From contig NZ_CAJNKE010000001.1 of NCBI RefSeq assembly GCF_905232215.1, positions 1 to 64,000 of the forward strand: DNA of 64,000 nt. The letters are read 5' to 3'. Source of the DNA: Burkholderia sp. LMG 13014. Its GTDB lineage: Bacteria > Pseudomonadota > Gammaproteobacteria > Burkholderiales > Burkholderiaceae. The position numbers and the translations under genes are program-made. The notes under the pieces were generated by a model that saw only the letters and a program-made list of their open reading frames with translations, was not told the origin of the DNA and ran no database searches. Positions 1 through 9,130 of this stretch are shown one piece after another (position 1 is the stretch's first letter; each line of letters opens with the position of its first letter).

Positions 1-2
1 AG

Positions 3-389
3 GTCACCCTCAGCGACGCCGAGTGGCATCGCCGGCTCACGCCCGCCCAGTACACGATCCTGCGCGAAGCCGGCACCGAGCGGCCGTACACCAGCCCGCT
101 GAACGACGAGCACCGGCAAGGCACGTTCGCGTGTGCCGGCTGCAACCTCGCGCTGTTCTCGTCGGCCACCAAGTTCGACAGCCATACGGGCTGGCCGAGC
201 TTCTGGAAGCCGCTCGACCACGCGGTCGCCACCACCACCGACGCGTCGTTCGGGATGATCCGCACCGAAGTGCACTGCCGCCGCTGCGGCGGCCACCTCG
301 GCCACGTGTTCGACGACGGCCCGCAGCCCACCGGCCTGCGCTACTGCATGAACGGCCTCGCGCTCGCCTTCCACCCTGCCGCCGCCTGA
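3..389 (+). CDS. msrB: Peptide-methionine (R)-S-oxide reductase MsrB, 5' end outside window
   Basis: This enzyme reduces the R-epimer of methionine sulfoxide in damaged proteins. The visible 128 residues carry the SelR/MsrB signature: two zinc CxxC pairs (CAGC near residue 38 and CRRC near residue 84), the segment HTGWPSFW, and the catalytic cysteine in RYCMNG near the C-terminus. The start codon lies left of the window, but little is missing because the family is about 130-160 residues long. It would normally be followed by its redox partner; here it is followed after 35 bases by a DipZ gene of which only the first 33 codons survive. Reading frame and motifs are intact, so the enzyme itself is probably functional. 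Confidence 0.93.
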   Translation, partial: VTLSDAEWHRRLTPAQYTILREAGTERPYTSPLNDEHRQGTFACAGCNLALFSSATKFDSHTGWPSFWKPLDHAVATTTDASFGMIRTEVHCRRCGGHLGHVFDDGPQPTGLRYCMNGLALAFHPAAA

Positions 390-424
390 TCCGGCCCCAC
401 TCCCGACCGACTGGAGAACGCACC

Positions 425-523
425 ATGCTGCTCATCGTCCTTGCCTACCTCGGCGGCGTGCTCACGATCCTGAGCCCGTGCATCCTGCCCGTGCTGCCGT
501 TCGTGTTCGCGCGCGCCGACCAG
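425..523 (+). pseudogene. DipZ/CcdA-type thiol:disulfide transporter, 5' stub
   Basis: The frame starting at ATG 425 encodes the first membrane segment of a DsbD/CcdA-type electron transporter, with the characteristic LSPCILPVLPF motif carrying the redox cysteine of helix 1. After the residues FARADQ (ending about 523) similarity stops and the reading continues into antisense of another gene. Family members have six or more membrane segments, so this is a remnant of the msrB-dipZ operon left by a deletion or inversion. The boundary is estimated from where the protein stops looking like the family. Confidence 0.7.
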
Positions 524-607
524 TGCGCGGCGGCCGACGGACGACAGCGTCGCGAGCACGGCGAGGCCGGTGGCGCCGGCGAACAGCAGATGTCTGCGGG
601 TAGGCAT
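524..607 (-). pseudogene. 5' stub of an exported protein (Tat-like signal peptide)
   Basis: Read on the minus strand from ATG 607, the product begins PTRRHLLFAGATG and continues with a hydrophobic stretch. This is a twin-arginine-like signal peptide, preceded by a good ribosome site (AGGAG about 7 bases upstream). After about 28 residues the frame runs into the antisense of the DipZ stub. MsrA proteins of this group sometimes carry such signals, but too little is left to name the gene. Two gene starts facing each other tail to tail mark a rearrangement junction near 523/524. Confidence 0.5.
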
Positions 608-680
608 GATGGGCTCCTGGCGGCAGGTCCTGAAAACATGCGCCCATCGTAGTCAGCGGCCGGTGTCGAAGTCCTCACGG

Positions 681-701
681 AAAGTTAAATGAATTGTGAA
701 G
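681..701 (+). repeat. Dispersed 21-bp repeat, copy A
   Basis: The 21 bases here match 33029-33049 at 19 of 21 positions (AAAGTTAAATG, then A/G, AT, T/G, GTGAAG). Weaker similarity continues for about 15 more bases (GGGTGGTC T/C G in both). Both copies lie between gene fragments, so the element may be the edge of a lost mobile element. I do not recognise a named insertion-sequence end in it. Confidence 0.45.
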
Positions 702-759
702 ATTGGGGTGGTCTGTGGACGGGGGGCGGTGGAATCCGTCGAAGCGCCGACTGGCAAGG

Positions 760-1240
760 GGGACGGGCTCGACAACGTGACAGTGGGTGCGTGCTACCGC
801 AGGATCAGACGCTACAGATGCTGCGCTATGGCTCTGGCTACGTCCACCAGACTCGATGTGGCGATCAAGTGCTGGGCGGCTTCGAGCGCGACGAGCTGCA
901 TCACGAAGTCATGCGCACGCAGCGGCGATTGACCGGGTGTTCTCCCTATGATCCGCTTGGTCGGAGGGCCTGGCAGTGGGGCGGTTCATCAATCAGGATC
1001 CGATCGGGTTGCCGGGCGGAGACAATCCGTATCGATACGCGTCGAATCCGACCGGCTGGATCGATCCGTGGGGATGGTGTGTTACACCTGCGGTTTCCCG
1101 CGGGGCCGCAGGTCAGCCTCCGCGTGCAATCGCGACGATTACTGCCAAGGATCTCGGCACGGGTACAGTCACGAAGGTATGTACAAATGGCCAGAGAATC
1201 ATGGGGCGACAACATTTTCAAAAAATAAAGGTTGAGGATG
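760..1240 (+). pseudogene. Rhs-family polymorphic toxin, decayed 3' remnant
   Basis: Three frames carry pieces of the Rhs core. Around 770-970 one frame reads LRYGSGYVHQ, then FERDELHHEVMRTQ, then [10 protein letters not shown]. From 976 another frame reads [16 protein letters not shown] and [11 protein letters not shown], which is the conserved end of the Rhs core that precedes the variable toxin tip. The jump at about 972 removes several repeat units and changes frame. Only about 50 codons of tip remain, and it is unclear which of two frames was the original. No intact toxin can be made from this DNA. The remnant directly precedes an immunity-like gene. Confidence 0.75.
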
Positions 1241-1666
1241 ATGAGTGATGGTTTTGAGCATGCTCGAAGCGCGCTGAGATCATTTATGTTGAAAATGAAT
1301 CGATGGGAGAGGGACTTCTATCAAAAGAAGCGTAATGCTTTGGGCGGTGGCCTTGATGTAACTTCTCTCGACGAGCGCGCGCGGAAGCATCTTTTGGAAA
1401 TCCTGGAGCAGTGGGCGTTTCAGGATAAAACGAATCAAGGTCGTTTAATTGACCTGGGTTGTTCGGATCCGCCAACGTACGATCCTGAAACTGATGTTGA
1501 AGATAGTGTGGAGTCAAGTGGTGGCGAAGTGGTTTTCACTTTTCACCAGACAGTTGGTTTGTTGACCGTATTCCGTTTCACCATGAAAAGAAGTGGCGAA
1601 GAATGGAAAATCAAGAAGAAGGAATTTTTGAACTATAAGGACAAGTGGCAGCGGTCAGCGCTGTAA
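1238..1666 (+). CDS. NTF2-fold immunity-type protein (orphan, after Rhs tip)
   Basis: A small soluble protein of about 142 residues. The first third is helical ([35 protein letters not shown]). The rest has the strand pattern of NTF2-fold immunity proteins, with [30 protein letters not shown] and a C-terminal DKW. Its DNA is clearly AT-richer than the surroundings, as usual for exchanged toxin/immunity cassettes. ATG 1238 or ATG 1241 could start it; AAAGG at 1227-1231 suits both. Its position right after the Rhs tip suggests it neutralised that toxin. The family call rests on pattern and context only. Confidence 0.65.
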   Translation: MMSDGFEHARSALRSFMLKMNRWERDFYQKKRNALGGGLDVTSLDERARKHLLEILEQWAFQDKTNQGRLIDLGCSDPPTYDPETDVEDSVESSGGEVVFTFHQTVGLLTVFRFTMKRSGEEWKIKKKEFLNYKDKWQRSAL

Positions 1667-2068
1667 CCGCGCTGTTCGACCTGTTTCTCGGGTCGAGCCT
1701 TGTCAGGACAGGCACATATCCTGACGTGCGTCCTTGCAATCCGGGGGGGCGGGGTTGCTCAGCGCGAATGAGCAAGTTCGTCCGGTTCGTCCGGCAACGC
1801 GGTGAAGAAATCGCGTACGCGAACAAGACGACGGGCAAGGCGCACAAATATGACCGTGCCTTTCGGCGTTGCGGCGACATCCCGTGCATCGCGACGAAAT
1901 TCATCCATGAACGGCAAACTTTCGACGATTTTCGTCGAGAAACAGGGAAAGTGGGATTTTTTCGGTCGCAGCGAGGCGATATGATTTCTCCAGCCCCAAT
2001 ATTCGTCAGCCGCCCATGAAGTGCGCCAGCATCGCTCTGACGCGGCACCGCAAGCACGAGAGAGTTGT
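1667..2068. other. Intergenic, no gene recognised
   Basis: Open frames exist here on both strands, but none has codon use or motifs of a real protein. Two small perfect inverted repeats are visible: GTCAGGA-N10-TCCTGAC near 1700-1725, and TCGACGA-TTT-TCGTCGA at 1922-1938. Either could be a protein-binding site or a weak hairpin. The 3' part presumably carries the promoter of the gene starting at 2069. Confidence 0.5.
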
Positions 2069-2749
2069 ATGCCGGACACGCCATTCGTCATCGCCGAACA
2101 CGCCCGCAGGAGAGCCGCTCAGGTCCGGTCCGGCGACGTCCCCGCCGCCTTGCAGGACGGGCCCAAGTGGGTGTGTCGGATCGTGCCGGATCAGGAGCCG
2201 CTGTGCGGCGCCGAACACCGGTCGGCTGCGAGCATGGCCGGCATGCTCGGCCTGCTGAAGCCGGCGAACGTCCCGTTGACGGACCCGGTCGCGAGCGCCG
2301 ACGGCTGGCTGGCGCGTTCTTCGACCGACAGGGGTGGCCGGTGTCGAGCCTATGCGCACGTCGGCGCGGACCGGATACTCGAGATGGTTGGAATGCCGGC
2401 GGTCGGCCCGTGGCTCGACGAGCGCGACACCTGGTGGCCCGGCGCGTACGAACTGCCACTGCTCGAGCAGTTATCCGCGAGCGGATCGCCGCTGTACGAC
2501 CTGCTTGGCGCGACCGCATCCGCCCATCTGCTGATGAGCCTGACCGAAGTCGACGGCACCGCGCTCGTGACCGAATCGGACGATGGCGTCGAGCGTCCGT
2601 TCCGCATTCCCGCGGGCGTGGATACGATCCACTTCGCCCCCGTATGCATCCACGGTCCAGCGGCGCTGTGGCGCGAAACGCTCGTCACCGCGTTCGACCG
2701 CGTCCGGCATCTGGTCGGGATCAGATCGACTCGCCCTTTCTATCTTTGA
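2069..2749 (+). CDS. Hypothetical protein
   Basis: A 226-residue soluble protein I do not recognise. The frame has good high-GC codon bias over its whole length and starts at ATG 2069 after a GAGAGAG ribosome site. There is no signal peptide or membrane segment. It contains a Trp-rich middle (DERDTWWPGAYELPLLEQL) and a C-terminal part with CIHGPAALWRETL. It ends 31 bases before the AsnC-type gene on the same strand, so it may be cotranscribed with that regulator. No function is proposed. Confidence 0.6.
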   Translation: MPDTPFVIAEHARRRAAQVRSGDVPAALQDGPKWVCRIVPDQEPLCGAEHRSAASMAGMLGLLKPANVPLTDPVASADGWLARSSTDRGGRCRAYAHVGADRILEMVGMPAVGPWLDERDTWWPGAYELPLLEQLSASGSPLYDLLGATASAHLLMSLTEVDGTALVTESDDGVERPFRIPAGVDTIHFAPVCIHGPAALWRETLVTAFDRVRHLVGIRSTRPFYL

Positions 2750-2780
2750 CGCAAACACCCGTTCTCCGGCAAACCACGCC

Positions 2781-3278
2781 ATGACCGATCCACTCGACAC
2801 CTTCGACCGCAAGATCCTGAATATCGTCCAGCGCGATTGCACCGCGACTGCGGATGCCATCGCCGAACGGATCGGCCTGTCCACGTCCGCCGTGCAGAAG
2901 CGGCTGAAGCGCATGCGCACCGAAAAGATCATCTCGGCGGAAATCGCGGTGGTCGATCGCGCGGCCGTCGGCCGGCCGATGACGTTCATTGCAGCGATCG
3001 AGATCGAACGCGAAAACTACGAGACGGTCGCCCGGTTCCGCGAGTGGTCGAAGGCGCACGATGAAATCCAGCAGATTTACTACGTGACCGGCTCCGTCGA
3101 CCTGATCGCGATCATCACCGCACCCGACGTCGAGGCATACGACCGGTTGTCCGCGCGGATCATGCAGAGCAATCCGATGGTTCGCCGGATCAACACGAAT
3201 GTCGTGCTGAGCGCGCTCAAGGTCGGGTTGTTCGTGCCGGTCGACAAGGACGGCGACGACGCCCCGTCCACGGCCTGA
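2781..3278 (+). CDS. Lrp/AsnC-family transcriptional regulator
   Basis: A 165-residue amino-acid-responsive regulator. Residues 1-60 form the AsnC-type helix-turn-helix (DRKILNIVQRDC, AERIGLSTSAVQKRLKRM). Residues 70-150 form the RAM/ACT-like effector domain, with the typical VTGSVDLIAII and a C-terminal NTNVVLSALK segment. It lies 151 bases upstream of the homoserine dehydrogenase gene and points the same way, and a second AsnC-type gene closes the cluster at 11349. It is therefore the likely local regulator of the amino-acid catabolic and transport operon. The effector is unknown; methionine, homoserine or an analogue would fit. Confidence 0.9.
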   Translation: MTDPLDTFDRKILNIVQRDCTATADAIAERIGLSTSAVQKRLKRMRTEKIISAEIAVVDRAAVGRPMTFIAAIEIERENYETVARFREWSKAHDEIQQIYYVTGSVDLIAIITAPDVEAYDRLSARIMQSNPMVRRINTNVVLSALKVGLFVPVDKDGDDAPSTA

Positions 3279-3359
3279 CGAGGGCGGTTCGCGCGGCGAC
3301 GGCCGATCCGTCCGTCCCGCGTGACAAACCGCAACGCGTGACTGCCCGAATCGGTCGAA

Positions 3360-3420
3360 ACGCATAATTTGTCGATCAATTCGCATAACTAATATGTTTC
3401 CTGTAGTCAATGAACAGGAG
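3360..3420 (+). promoter_or_regulatory. AT-rich leader, probable promoter/AsnC site and RBS
   Basis: This AT-rich block before the homoserine dehydrogenase gene contains a direct repeat CGCATAA (3361 and 3382), a TAATAT element at 3390-3395 and TTGTCG at 3369-3374. The 15-base spacing of those two is short, so the exact promoter is uncertain. Repeated AT-rich boxes are usual for Lrp/AsnC binding. ACAGGAG just before 3421 sets ATG 3430 as the likely start. Confidence 0.4.
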
Positions 3421-3429
3421 ATGATCAAG

Positions 3430-4509
3430 ATGGAACTCAAACTGGCATTGGTCGGCTTCGGCGGAGTCAATCAGGGACTGGTCGAACTGCTCAAGAAGAA
3501 ACGCGCGTTGCTGGATGCATCGGGACTCGACGTGTCGGTGACGATGGTCGCCGACCTGCGGCTCGGGATCGCGACGAATCCTCGCGGCATCGCGCTGGAT
3601 GTCCTCGACGAAACCGCCCGGCGGGGTGTCGACGCCGAAGCGCTCCGTCGCGATCCCGGCACGCTGGTGTCGCCGGACGTCGGTCTCGAGGCCGTGCTGA
3701 AGGCCATTGCGTCGGAGCACGTGGATGTCGTCGTCGAGGCGACCTTCACCGACCCGAACACCGGTGAGCCGGCACTGTCGCATTGCCGTACCGCCCTCGA
3801 ATGCGGCAAGCACGTGATCACGACCAACAAGGGGCCGATCGCGCTCGCGCAGCCGGCGCTGGCTCGGGTCGCCGCGCAATCGGGCGCGTGCGTGATGTAC
3901 GAGGGCACGGTGATGAGCGGCACGCCGGTGCTGCGGCAGCTCGTGACGTCGCTGCGCGGCTGCGACGTCAACGGCTTCGCCGGCATCCTGAACGGTACGT
4001 CGAACTACGTGCTCGGCGAGGTCGAGGCCGGCGCGAGCTTTGACGAGGCGATCCGGGATGCGCAGCAGCGCGGCTATGCGGAGGCGAACCCCGCGGCCGA
4101 CGTCAACGGGTCGGACGTGCAGCTGAAGGTCGTGATTCTGGCGAACGCGCTGTGGAACGCCGGCCTCACGCGTGGCGATGTGACGTGCCGCGGCATCGTG
4201 GAGCTGACCGAGCACGACGTGCGCGCGGCGGCGGCGGAGCGCATGTCCTGGCGGTTGATCGGCTCGGCCGTCCGCCATCCGGACGGCACCGTGACCGCGA
4301 GCGTCGAGCCGCGCAAGCTGCCGGCCGGCCATCCGTTGCTTGCCGCGAGCGGCGTGACGAATGCGATCACGTTCGACACCGACGTGCTCGGCGGCGTGAC
4401 GATCAGCGGGCCCGGTGCGGGGCGCGAGGAAACGGCGTTCGCGATCCTGTCCGACCTGATCGAACTCGCCGACCGGATCGGCGCCGTGTCGCACGAGGTG
4501 GCCGCATGA
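3430..4509 (+). CDS. Homoserine dehydrogenase-like enzyme without ACT domain
   Basis: The 359-residue product has the N-terminal NAD(P)-binding Rossmann motif GFGGVNQGL (about residue 8) and the homoserine dehydrogenase core: [10 protein letters not shown] near 135, then [11 protein letters not shown] and the NGSDVQLKV segment with the active-site lysine. The family interconverts homoserine and L-aspartate 4-semialdehyde. It lacks the C-terminal ACT domain of the threonine-feedback-inhibited biosynthetic enzyme. It is translationally coupled (ATGA overlap at 4506) to an aldehyde dehydrogenase, which suggests a catabolic direction, homoserine to semialdehyde. ATG 3430 is preferred over ATG 3421 because AGGAG lies directly against 3421. 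The direction of reaction is inferred from context. Confidence 0.82.
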   Translation: MELKLALVGFGGVNQGLVELLKKKRALLDASGLDVSVTMVADLRLGIATNPRGIALDVLDETARRGVDAEALRRDPGTLVSPDVGLEAVLKAIASEHVDVVVEATFTDPNTGEPALSHCRTALECGKHVITTNKGPIALAQPALARVAAQSGACVMYEGTVMSGTPVLRQLVTSLRGCDVNGFAGILNGTSNYVLGEVEAGASFDEAIRDAQQRGYAEANPAADVNGSDVQLKVVILANALWNAGLTRGDVTCRGIVELTEHDVRAAAAERMSWRLIGSAVRHPDGTVTASVEPRKLPAGHPLLAASGVTNAITFDTDVLGGVTISGPGAGREETAFAILSDLIELADRIGAVSHEVAA

Positions 4510-5936
4510 GCGCGCGCGATGCGGTGCTGACCGGCTGCACGGGGGCCGGCGTGGCCGATGTCCGGTCGCCGTATGACGGCGCGATCGTCGGCCAGGTTCG
4601 ACTGTCGCCTGTCGATGCGGCATCGGCCCTCGTCGAGCGCGCGCTCGAAGGGGCGCATGCGGCCGCGACCATGCCGCGCAGCCGGCGCGCTGACATCCTG
4701 TTTCGCGCAGCAGCGATCGTCGAGGCGCGAACGGAGACGTTCGCACGCACGATCGCGCTTGAAGCGGGCAAGCCGTTGCGGCAGGCCCGCAAGGAAGTCG
4801 CACGCTGCGTGAACACGCTGCGCCTGTCGGGCGAGGAGGCGAAACGGCTGACCGGCGAGACGATCCCGTTCGACGGCTATCCCGGCTCCGAGGATCGCAG
4901 CGGCTACTACACGCTGGAGCCGCTCGGCGTGATTCTCGCGATCACGCCGTTCAACGACCCGCTGAACCTCGTTGCACACAAGCTCGGGCCGGCGATTGCG
5001 ACCGGCAATGCGCTGATCCTGAAGCCCTCGCTGCTTGCGCCGCTGTCCGCGCAGGCGCTCGTCGAGGTTCTGTGGGAAGCCGGTGCGCCGCGCGACGCGC
5101 TGCAGATCGTGCACGGCGGCGCGGAGATCGCGTCCGCGCTGGTGCGCGACCGGCGGATCCGGATGGTGACCTTTACCGGCGGTCCGGAGACTGGCGAGGC
5201 CATCACGCGCCAGGCGGGACTCAAGAAGATCGCGATGGACCTCGGCGGAAATGCGCCGGTGATCGTGATGGCCGACTGCGACCTGAAGGATGCCGCCGAA
5301 GCATGCGTGTCGGGTGCGTTCTGGGCGGCGGGACAGAACTGCATCGGCACGCAGCGGATCTTCGTCGCCGACGCCGCGTACGAGCCGTTCGTCCGTTACT
5401 TCGTCGAGCTGACCGGCAAGATGGTCGTGGGCGATCCACTGGACGATGCGACCGACATGGGGCCGATGATCGGCGAGGAACAGGCGGCTCGCATCGAACA
5501 CTGGGTCGACGAAGCGGTCGCCGGCGGTGCGACGGTGTTGAGCGGCCATCGGCGGCGCGGTGCGCTGTATGAACCGACGGTGCTCGTGGATGTGCCGCGC
5601 GACGCGCGCATATGGACCGACGAGGTATTCGCGCCGGTCGTGACGATCGAGAAATTCACCGACCTGGAGCAGGCGCTCGACGCGGCCAATGCGTCGGAGA
5701 GCTGCCTGCATGCAGGCGTGTTTACCAACCGCCTGGAGGTGGCGCTCGGCGCGGCGGAGCGGCTGCAGGCAGGCGGCGTGATGATCAACGATTCGTCCGA
5801 CTACCGCTTCGACGGCATGCCGTTCGGCGGCTTCAAGCATGGGTCGCTGGGCCGCGAAGGGGTCCGGTTCGCGATGACGGAAATGACGCAGCCGAAGGTG
5901 GTCTGCTTCAGGCGCAACCGGCGGCTGTCGAGCTGA
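4506..5936 (+). CDS. NAD(P)-dependent aldehyde dehydrogenase
   Basis: A 476-residue ALDH-superfamily enzyme. Visible features are the NAD-binding segment [19 protein letters not shown] near residue 145, the FTGGPETG turn, the catalytic cysteine in [12 protein letters not shown] and the C-terminal [15 protein letters not shown]. The usual ELGG general-base motif reads DLGG ([11 protein letters not shown]), a conservative Glu-to-Asp change that may mark a subfamily. It overlaps the homoserine dehydrogenase stop by four bases, so the two are probably made together. A natural substrate would be aspartate 4-semialdehyde, giving aspartate; succinate-semialdehyde-like substrates are an alternative. 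Confidence 0.85.
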   Translation: MSARDAVLTGCTGAGVADVRSPYDGAIVGQVRLSPVDAASALVERALEGAHAAATMPRSRRADILFRAAAIVEARTETFARTIALEAGKPLRQARKEVARCVNTLRLSGEEAKRLTGETIPFDGYPGSEDRSGYYTLEPLGVILAITPFNDPLNLVAHKLGPAIATGNALILKPSLLAPLSAQALVEVLWEAGAPRDALQIVHGGAEIASALVRDRRIRMVTFTGGPETGEAITRQAGLKKIAMDLGGNAPVIVMADCDLKDAAEACVSGAFWAAGQNCIGTQRIFVADAAYEPFVRYFVELTGKMVVGDPLDDATDMGPMIGEEQAARIEHWVDEAVAGGATVLSGHRRRGALYEPTVLVDVPRDARIWTDEVFAPVVTIEKFTDLEQALDAANASESCLHAGVFTNRLEVALGAAERLQAGGVMINDSSDYRFDGMPFGGFKHGSLGREGVRFAMTEMTQPKVVCFRRNRRLSS

Positions 5937-6018
5937 TGCGCGAGCGCCGGCACATGACGGGCCGGCGCGGCGCGAACCGGAGCGGTGTGTGTGCAACGTA
6001 GCGGAGAAGGAGTCGAGG

Positions 6019-6816
6019 ATGCCAGCAGCAATTCCTGCATGCAAGCCGGCGGTGGACGCGCTGGTGGTCGAGGATATTCACAAGTCGTTCGGCGGTGTCG
6101 AGGTGCTGAAGGGCATCTCGCTGACCGCGCGGAATCACGAGGTCGTGTCGATCCTCGGCAGCAGCGGGTCGGGCAAGAGTACGTTCCTCAGGTGCATCAA
6201 CTTGCTGGAAATGCCCGACCGTGGCCGGATCTGCGTGAACGGCGAAACGCTCGCGCTGAAGCCGGCGGGCCGCGACGGCGCGCTTGTCGCCGCCGACGCG
6301 CAGCAGGTGATGCGCGTGCGCCGCAAGCTCGCGATGGTGTTCCAGCAGTTCAATCTCTGGGCGCACATGACGGTGCTGCAGAACGTGATGTTCGTGCCGG
6401 TGCGCGTGCTGGGCGTACCGAAGCGCGACGCACGCGACAAAGCGATCGCGATGCTCGAACGGGTCGGGCTCGCCGGCAAGTGCGAACACTATCCGAACCA
6501 GCTGTCGGGCGGCCAGCAGCAGCGCGTGGCGATTGCACGCGCACTCGCGACCGATCCCGACGTGATGCTGTTCGACGAACCGACGTCGGCGCTCGATCCC
6601 GAGCTCGTCGGCGAAGTATTGAAAGTGATGCGCTCGCTGGCCGACGAGGGGCGCACGATGCTCGTCGTCACGCACGAGATGGGTTTTGCGCGCGAAGTCG
6701 CGAACCGCGTCGTGTTCGTCCACCAGGGACGAATCGAGGAGGACGGCAGTCCCGACGAGGTGTTCGCGAGCCAGAAATCGCCGCGCTTCCAGAAGTTTCT
6801 GTCCAGCATCATCTGA
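6019..6816 (+). CDS. Polar amino-acid ABC transporter, ATP-binding protein
   Basis: A 265-residue ATPase of the HisP/GlnQ class. Walker A is GSSGSGKST (about residue 50), the signature is LSGGQQQR, Walker B with D-loop is [13 protein letters not shown], and the switch histidine lies in VVTHEMGFA. The N-terminal [11 protein letters not shown] is typical for amino-acid importers. ATG 6019 is chosen because AAGGAG at 6007-6012 stands six bases before it; an earlier in-frame start at 5989 has no such site. It is followed by the binding protein and two permeases, a complete type I importer. Confidence 0.93.
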   Translation: MPAAIPACKPAVDALVVEDIHKSFGGVEVLKGISLTARNHEVVSILGSSGSGKSTFLRCINLLEMPDRGRICVNGETLALKPAGRDGALVAADAQQVMRVRRKLAMVFQQFNLWAHMTVLQNVMFVPVRVLGVPKRDARDKAIAMLERVGLAGKCEHYPNQLSGGQQQRVAIARALATDPDVMLFDEPTSALDPELVGEVLKVMRSLADEGRTMLVVTHEMGFAREVANRVVFVHQGRIEEDGSPDEVFASQKSPRFQKFLSSII

Positions 6817-6847
6817 TGCGGATTCAATGCCAACCGGAGGGGAAATC

Positions 6848-7627
6848 ATGAAGAAGCTGCTTCAGTCGCTGTGCGTGGGCGCGGCACTGCTCGGATCGGT
6901 CGCGCATGCCGAGCAGGTCGTGCGGATCGGCACGCTCGCCGATTACGCGCCGTTCGAATACAAGGATGCGTCCGGCAAGCTGCAGGGCATGGAGATCGAC
7001 ATCGGCAAGAAGATGTGCGACACGATGAAGGTCAGGTGCCAGTGGGTGACGATGGATTTCGATGCGCTGATTCCGGCGCTCAAGGCGAAGCAGATCGATG
7101 CGGTGCTCGCGCAAATGTCGAAGACGCCGGAGCGCGAGCAATCGGTGGATTTCACGCGCATCTTCACGACGGCACCCGTGCAGCTCGTCGCGAAGCAGGG
7201 TTCGGGTATCACGGATGGCGCGGCCGCGCTGCGCGGCAAGACGATCGGCGTTCAGACCGCGTCGACCCACGAATCCTATCTGCGCCGCCGCCTGCTGGCG
7301 AGCAAGTCGGGGATCAACGTGAAGGTCTATCAGACGCTCGACGAGGCCTGGCTCGACCTGGAGGCCGGGCGCGTCGATGCCGTGCTTGCCGACAACACGG
7401 TCGCGTACGACTGGCTGACGAAGGCCGGCAGGAAGGAAGGTTTCGACTTCGTCGGCAAGCCGATCGCCGATGCGGAGATCTTCGGCGACGGTACGGCGAT
7501 CGCGGTACGCAAGGGCGACGCGCCGCTGAAGGCGCTGTTCGACAAGGGGATCGCGCAGGTGCAGGCGGATGGCACGTTCGCCGCCGCCAACAAGCGCTAT
7601 TTCCCGTTCAGCATCGCGCCGCAATAG
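6848..7627 (+). CDS. Polar amino-acid ABC transporter, periplasmic binding protein
   Basis: A 259-residue extracellular solute-binding protein (family 3). A cleavable signal peptide ends at ALLGSVAHA. The mature start VRIGTLADYAPFEYKDASGK and the segment GMEIDIGKKMCD are characteristic of lysine/arginine/histidine/glutamine-type binding proteins. The ligand cannot be told from the sequence. Neighbouring homocysteine methyltransferase and PLP genes make methionine derivatives, S-methylmethionine or homoserine plausible. The start has GGAGGGG a few bases upstream. Confidence 0.92.
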   Translation: MKKLLQSLCVGAALLGSVAHAEQVVRIGTLADYAPFEYKDASGKLQGMEIDIGKKMCDTMKVRCQWVTMDFDALIPALKAKQIDAVLAQMSKTPEREQSVDFTRIFTTAPVQLVAKQGSGITDGAAALRGKTIGVQTASTHESYLRRRLLASKSGINVKVYQTLDEAWLDLEAGRVDAVLADNTVAYDWLTKAGRKEGFDFVGKPIADAEIFGDGTAIAVRKGDAPLKALFDKGIAQVQADGTFAAANKRYFPFSIAPQ

Positions 7628-7699
7628 CCGCGCATCGGGACCGCGCGGCCGCCGCACGGCGGCCTGCGCGATCCGGGCCTCACAAGGAGCGATATCACG

Positions 7700-8377
7700 A
7701 TGGACATTCTGGTGAACTACGGCGCGCAGATCGCGGCGGGTGCGCTCGTCACGCTGGAACTCGCGCTCGCCGCGCTGTGCGTCGGCATGCTGCTCGGCAT
7801 CGCCGGTGCATCGGCAAAACTGTCGGACATGGGCTGGCTCAGGCATGCGACCTATGCGCTGACCAATTTCCTGCGCGGCATTCCCGAGTTCCTGATTCTG
7901 CTGATCTGCTATTTCGGGCTGTCGCATCTGCTCAACACGCAATTCGATGGTGCCTTCGCCGTGAGCCCTTTCTCGGCCGGCGTGATCGCACTCGCCGTGG
8001 TGTTCGGCGCTTATTCGTCGGAGATGTTCCGCGGCGCATTCATCGCGGTGCCGGCCGGACAGATCGAGGCCGCGCGCGCGTACGGGATGACACGCCTGCA
8101 GACACTGTGGCACGTACGCCTGCCGCAGGCGTGGCGCATCTGCCTGCCGAGCCTGAACAACATGTGGCAGAACCTGCTGAAGGACACGTCGCTGGTATCG
8201 ATCGTCGGGCTCGAGGACATGCTGCGCAAGGCCAACATCGCCGCGCAGTTCACCAAGCAGCCATTCGTTTTCTACGTGACGGTCGGTATCGTCTACTTTG
8301 GCTTTCTCGCCGCTTCAAACCCCGTATTCGCATGGCTCGAGCGCATCGCGGGCCGTGGTTACGCACAACGCACCTGA
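7700..8377 (+). CDS. Polar amino-acid ABC transporter permease (first)
   Basis: A 225-residue inner-membrane permease of the HisM/HisQ type with about five hydrophobic segments. The cytoplasmic EAA loop is seen as AFIAVPAGQIEAARAYGM (about residues 112-130), followed by LPQAWRICLPSLNNMW, which docks on the ATPase. FLRGIPEFLILL near residue 55 is the family motif after the first helices. It begins after AAGGAGCG and is separated by 13 bases from the second permease, so both subunits are made from one message. Confidence 0.92.
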   Translation: MDILVNYGAQIAAGALVTLELALAALCVGMLLGIAGASAKLSDMGWLRHATYALTNFLRGIPEFLILLICYFGLSHLLNTQFDGAFAVSPFSAGVIALAVVFGAYSSEMFRGAFIAVPAGQIEAARAYGMTRLQTLWHVRLPQAWRICLPSLNNMWQNLLKDTSLVSIVGLEDMLRKANIAAQFTKQPFVFYVTVGIVYFGFLAASNPVFAWLERIAGRGYAQRT

Positions 8378-8390
8378 CGAGGGCCATGCG

Positions 8391-9086
8391 ATGAACGACT
8401 TCCTTTCCCTCATCGAGCAGTCCGGCCCGGACGTCGCGCGCGGTGTATGGATTACGCTGCAACTGCTGGTGCTGTCTTGCACGTTCGCGTTCGCGCTCGC
8501 GGTGCCGCTTGCCGTCGCGCGTGCGTCGGAGCGCCGGTGGCTGTCGGTACCGAGCCGCCTGTTCATGTCGGTGTTTCGCGGCACGCCGCTGCTGGTGCAG
8601 ATTTTCGTGCTGTATTACGGGCTCGCGCAGTTCTCGATCGTGCGCGCGTCGCCGCTGTGGCTGCTGGTTGGCGGATCGTTCTCGTGCGCATTGTGCGCGC
8701 TGACGCTCAACCTCTCGGCCTACATGGCGGAAGACATCCGCGGCGGCATTGCCGGCGTGCCGGCCGGCGAGAAGGAAGCCGCGCTCGCGTTCGGGATGAG
8801 CCGCTTCGTGGTGACCTGGTTCGTGGTCGTCCCGCGCGCGATCGGCATCGTCGCGCCGACGCTCGGCAACGAGATCGTGCTGCAGCTCAAGTCGACCGCG
8901 CTCGCCAGCACGATCACCGTGCTCGACCTGACCGGAGTCGCGCGGCGCATCTCCATCGAAACCTATACGACCGACGCACTGATGCTGGCCGGCATCGTGT
9001 ACGTCGGTATCACGGCAGTGCTTTCGACCGTGCTCAAACGCGTCGAAGGGCAGCTGAATCGCCATCTGGGCAACGTGCGTGCCTGA
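8391..9086 (+). CDS. Polar amino-acid ABC transporter permease (second)
   Basis: A 231-residue partner permease of the HisQ/HisM type. Motifs are VFRGTPLLVQIFVLYYGL near residue 62 and the EAA loop GGIAGVPAGEKEAALAFGM, followed by VVPRAIGIVAPTLGNEI. About five membrane helices are predicted from hydrophobicity. It completes the importer encoded by 6019-8377. The next gene, a PLP enzyme, starts 44 bases further, so transport and metabolism are probably cotranscribed. Confidence 0.92.
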   Translation: MNDFLSLIEQSGPDVARGVWITLQLLVLSCTFAFALAVPLAVARASERRWLSVPSRLFMSVFRGTPLLVQIFVLYYGLAQFSIVRASPLWLLVGGSFSCALCALTLNLSAYMAEDIRGGIAGVPAGEKEAALAFGMSRFVVTWFVVVPRAIGIVAPTLGNEIVLQLKSTALASTITVLDLTGVARRISIETYTTDALMLAGIVYVGITAVLSTVLKRVEGQLNRHLGNVRA

Positions 9087-9130
9087 CGGCACCGCGCGGA
9101 CACGATACAACCAACGATCCGGAGAACGAA

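Noticed and set aside
1645-2084. Open frames on both strands between the immunity gene and the hypothetical gene
   Set aside because: No motifs, poor codon bias and mutual overlap; treated as intergenic.
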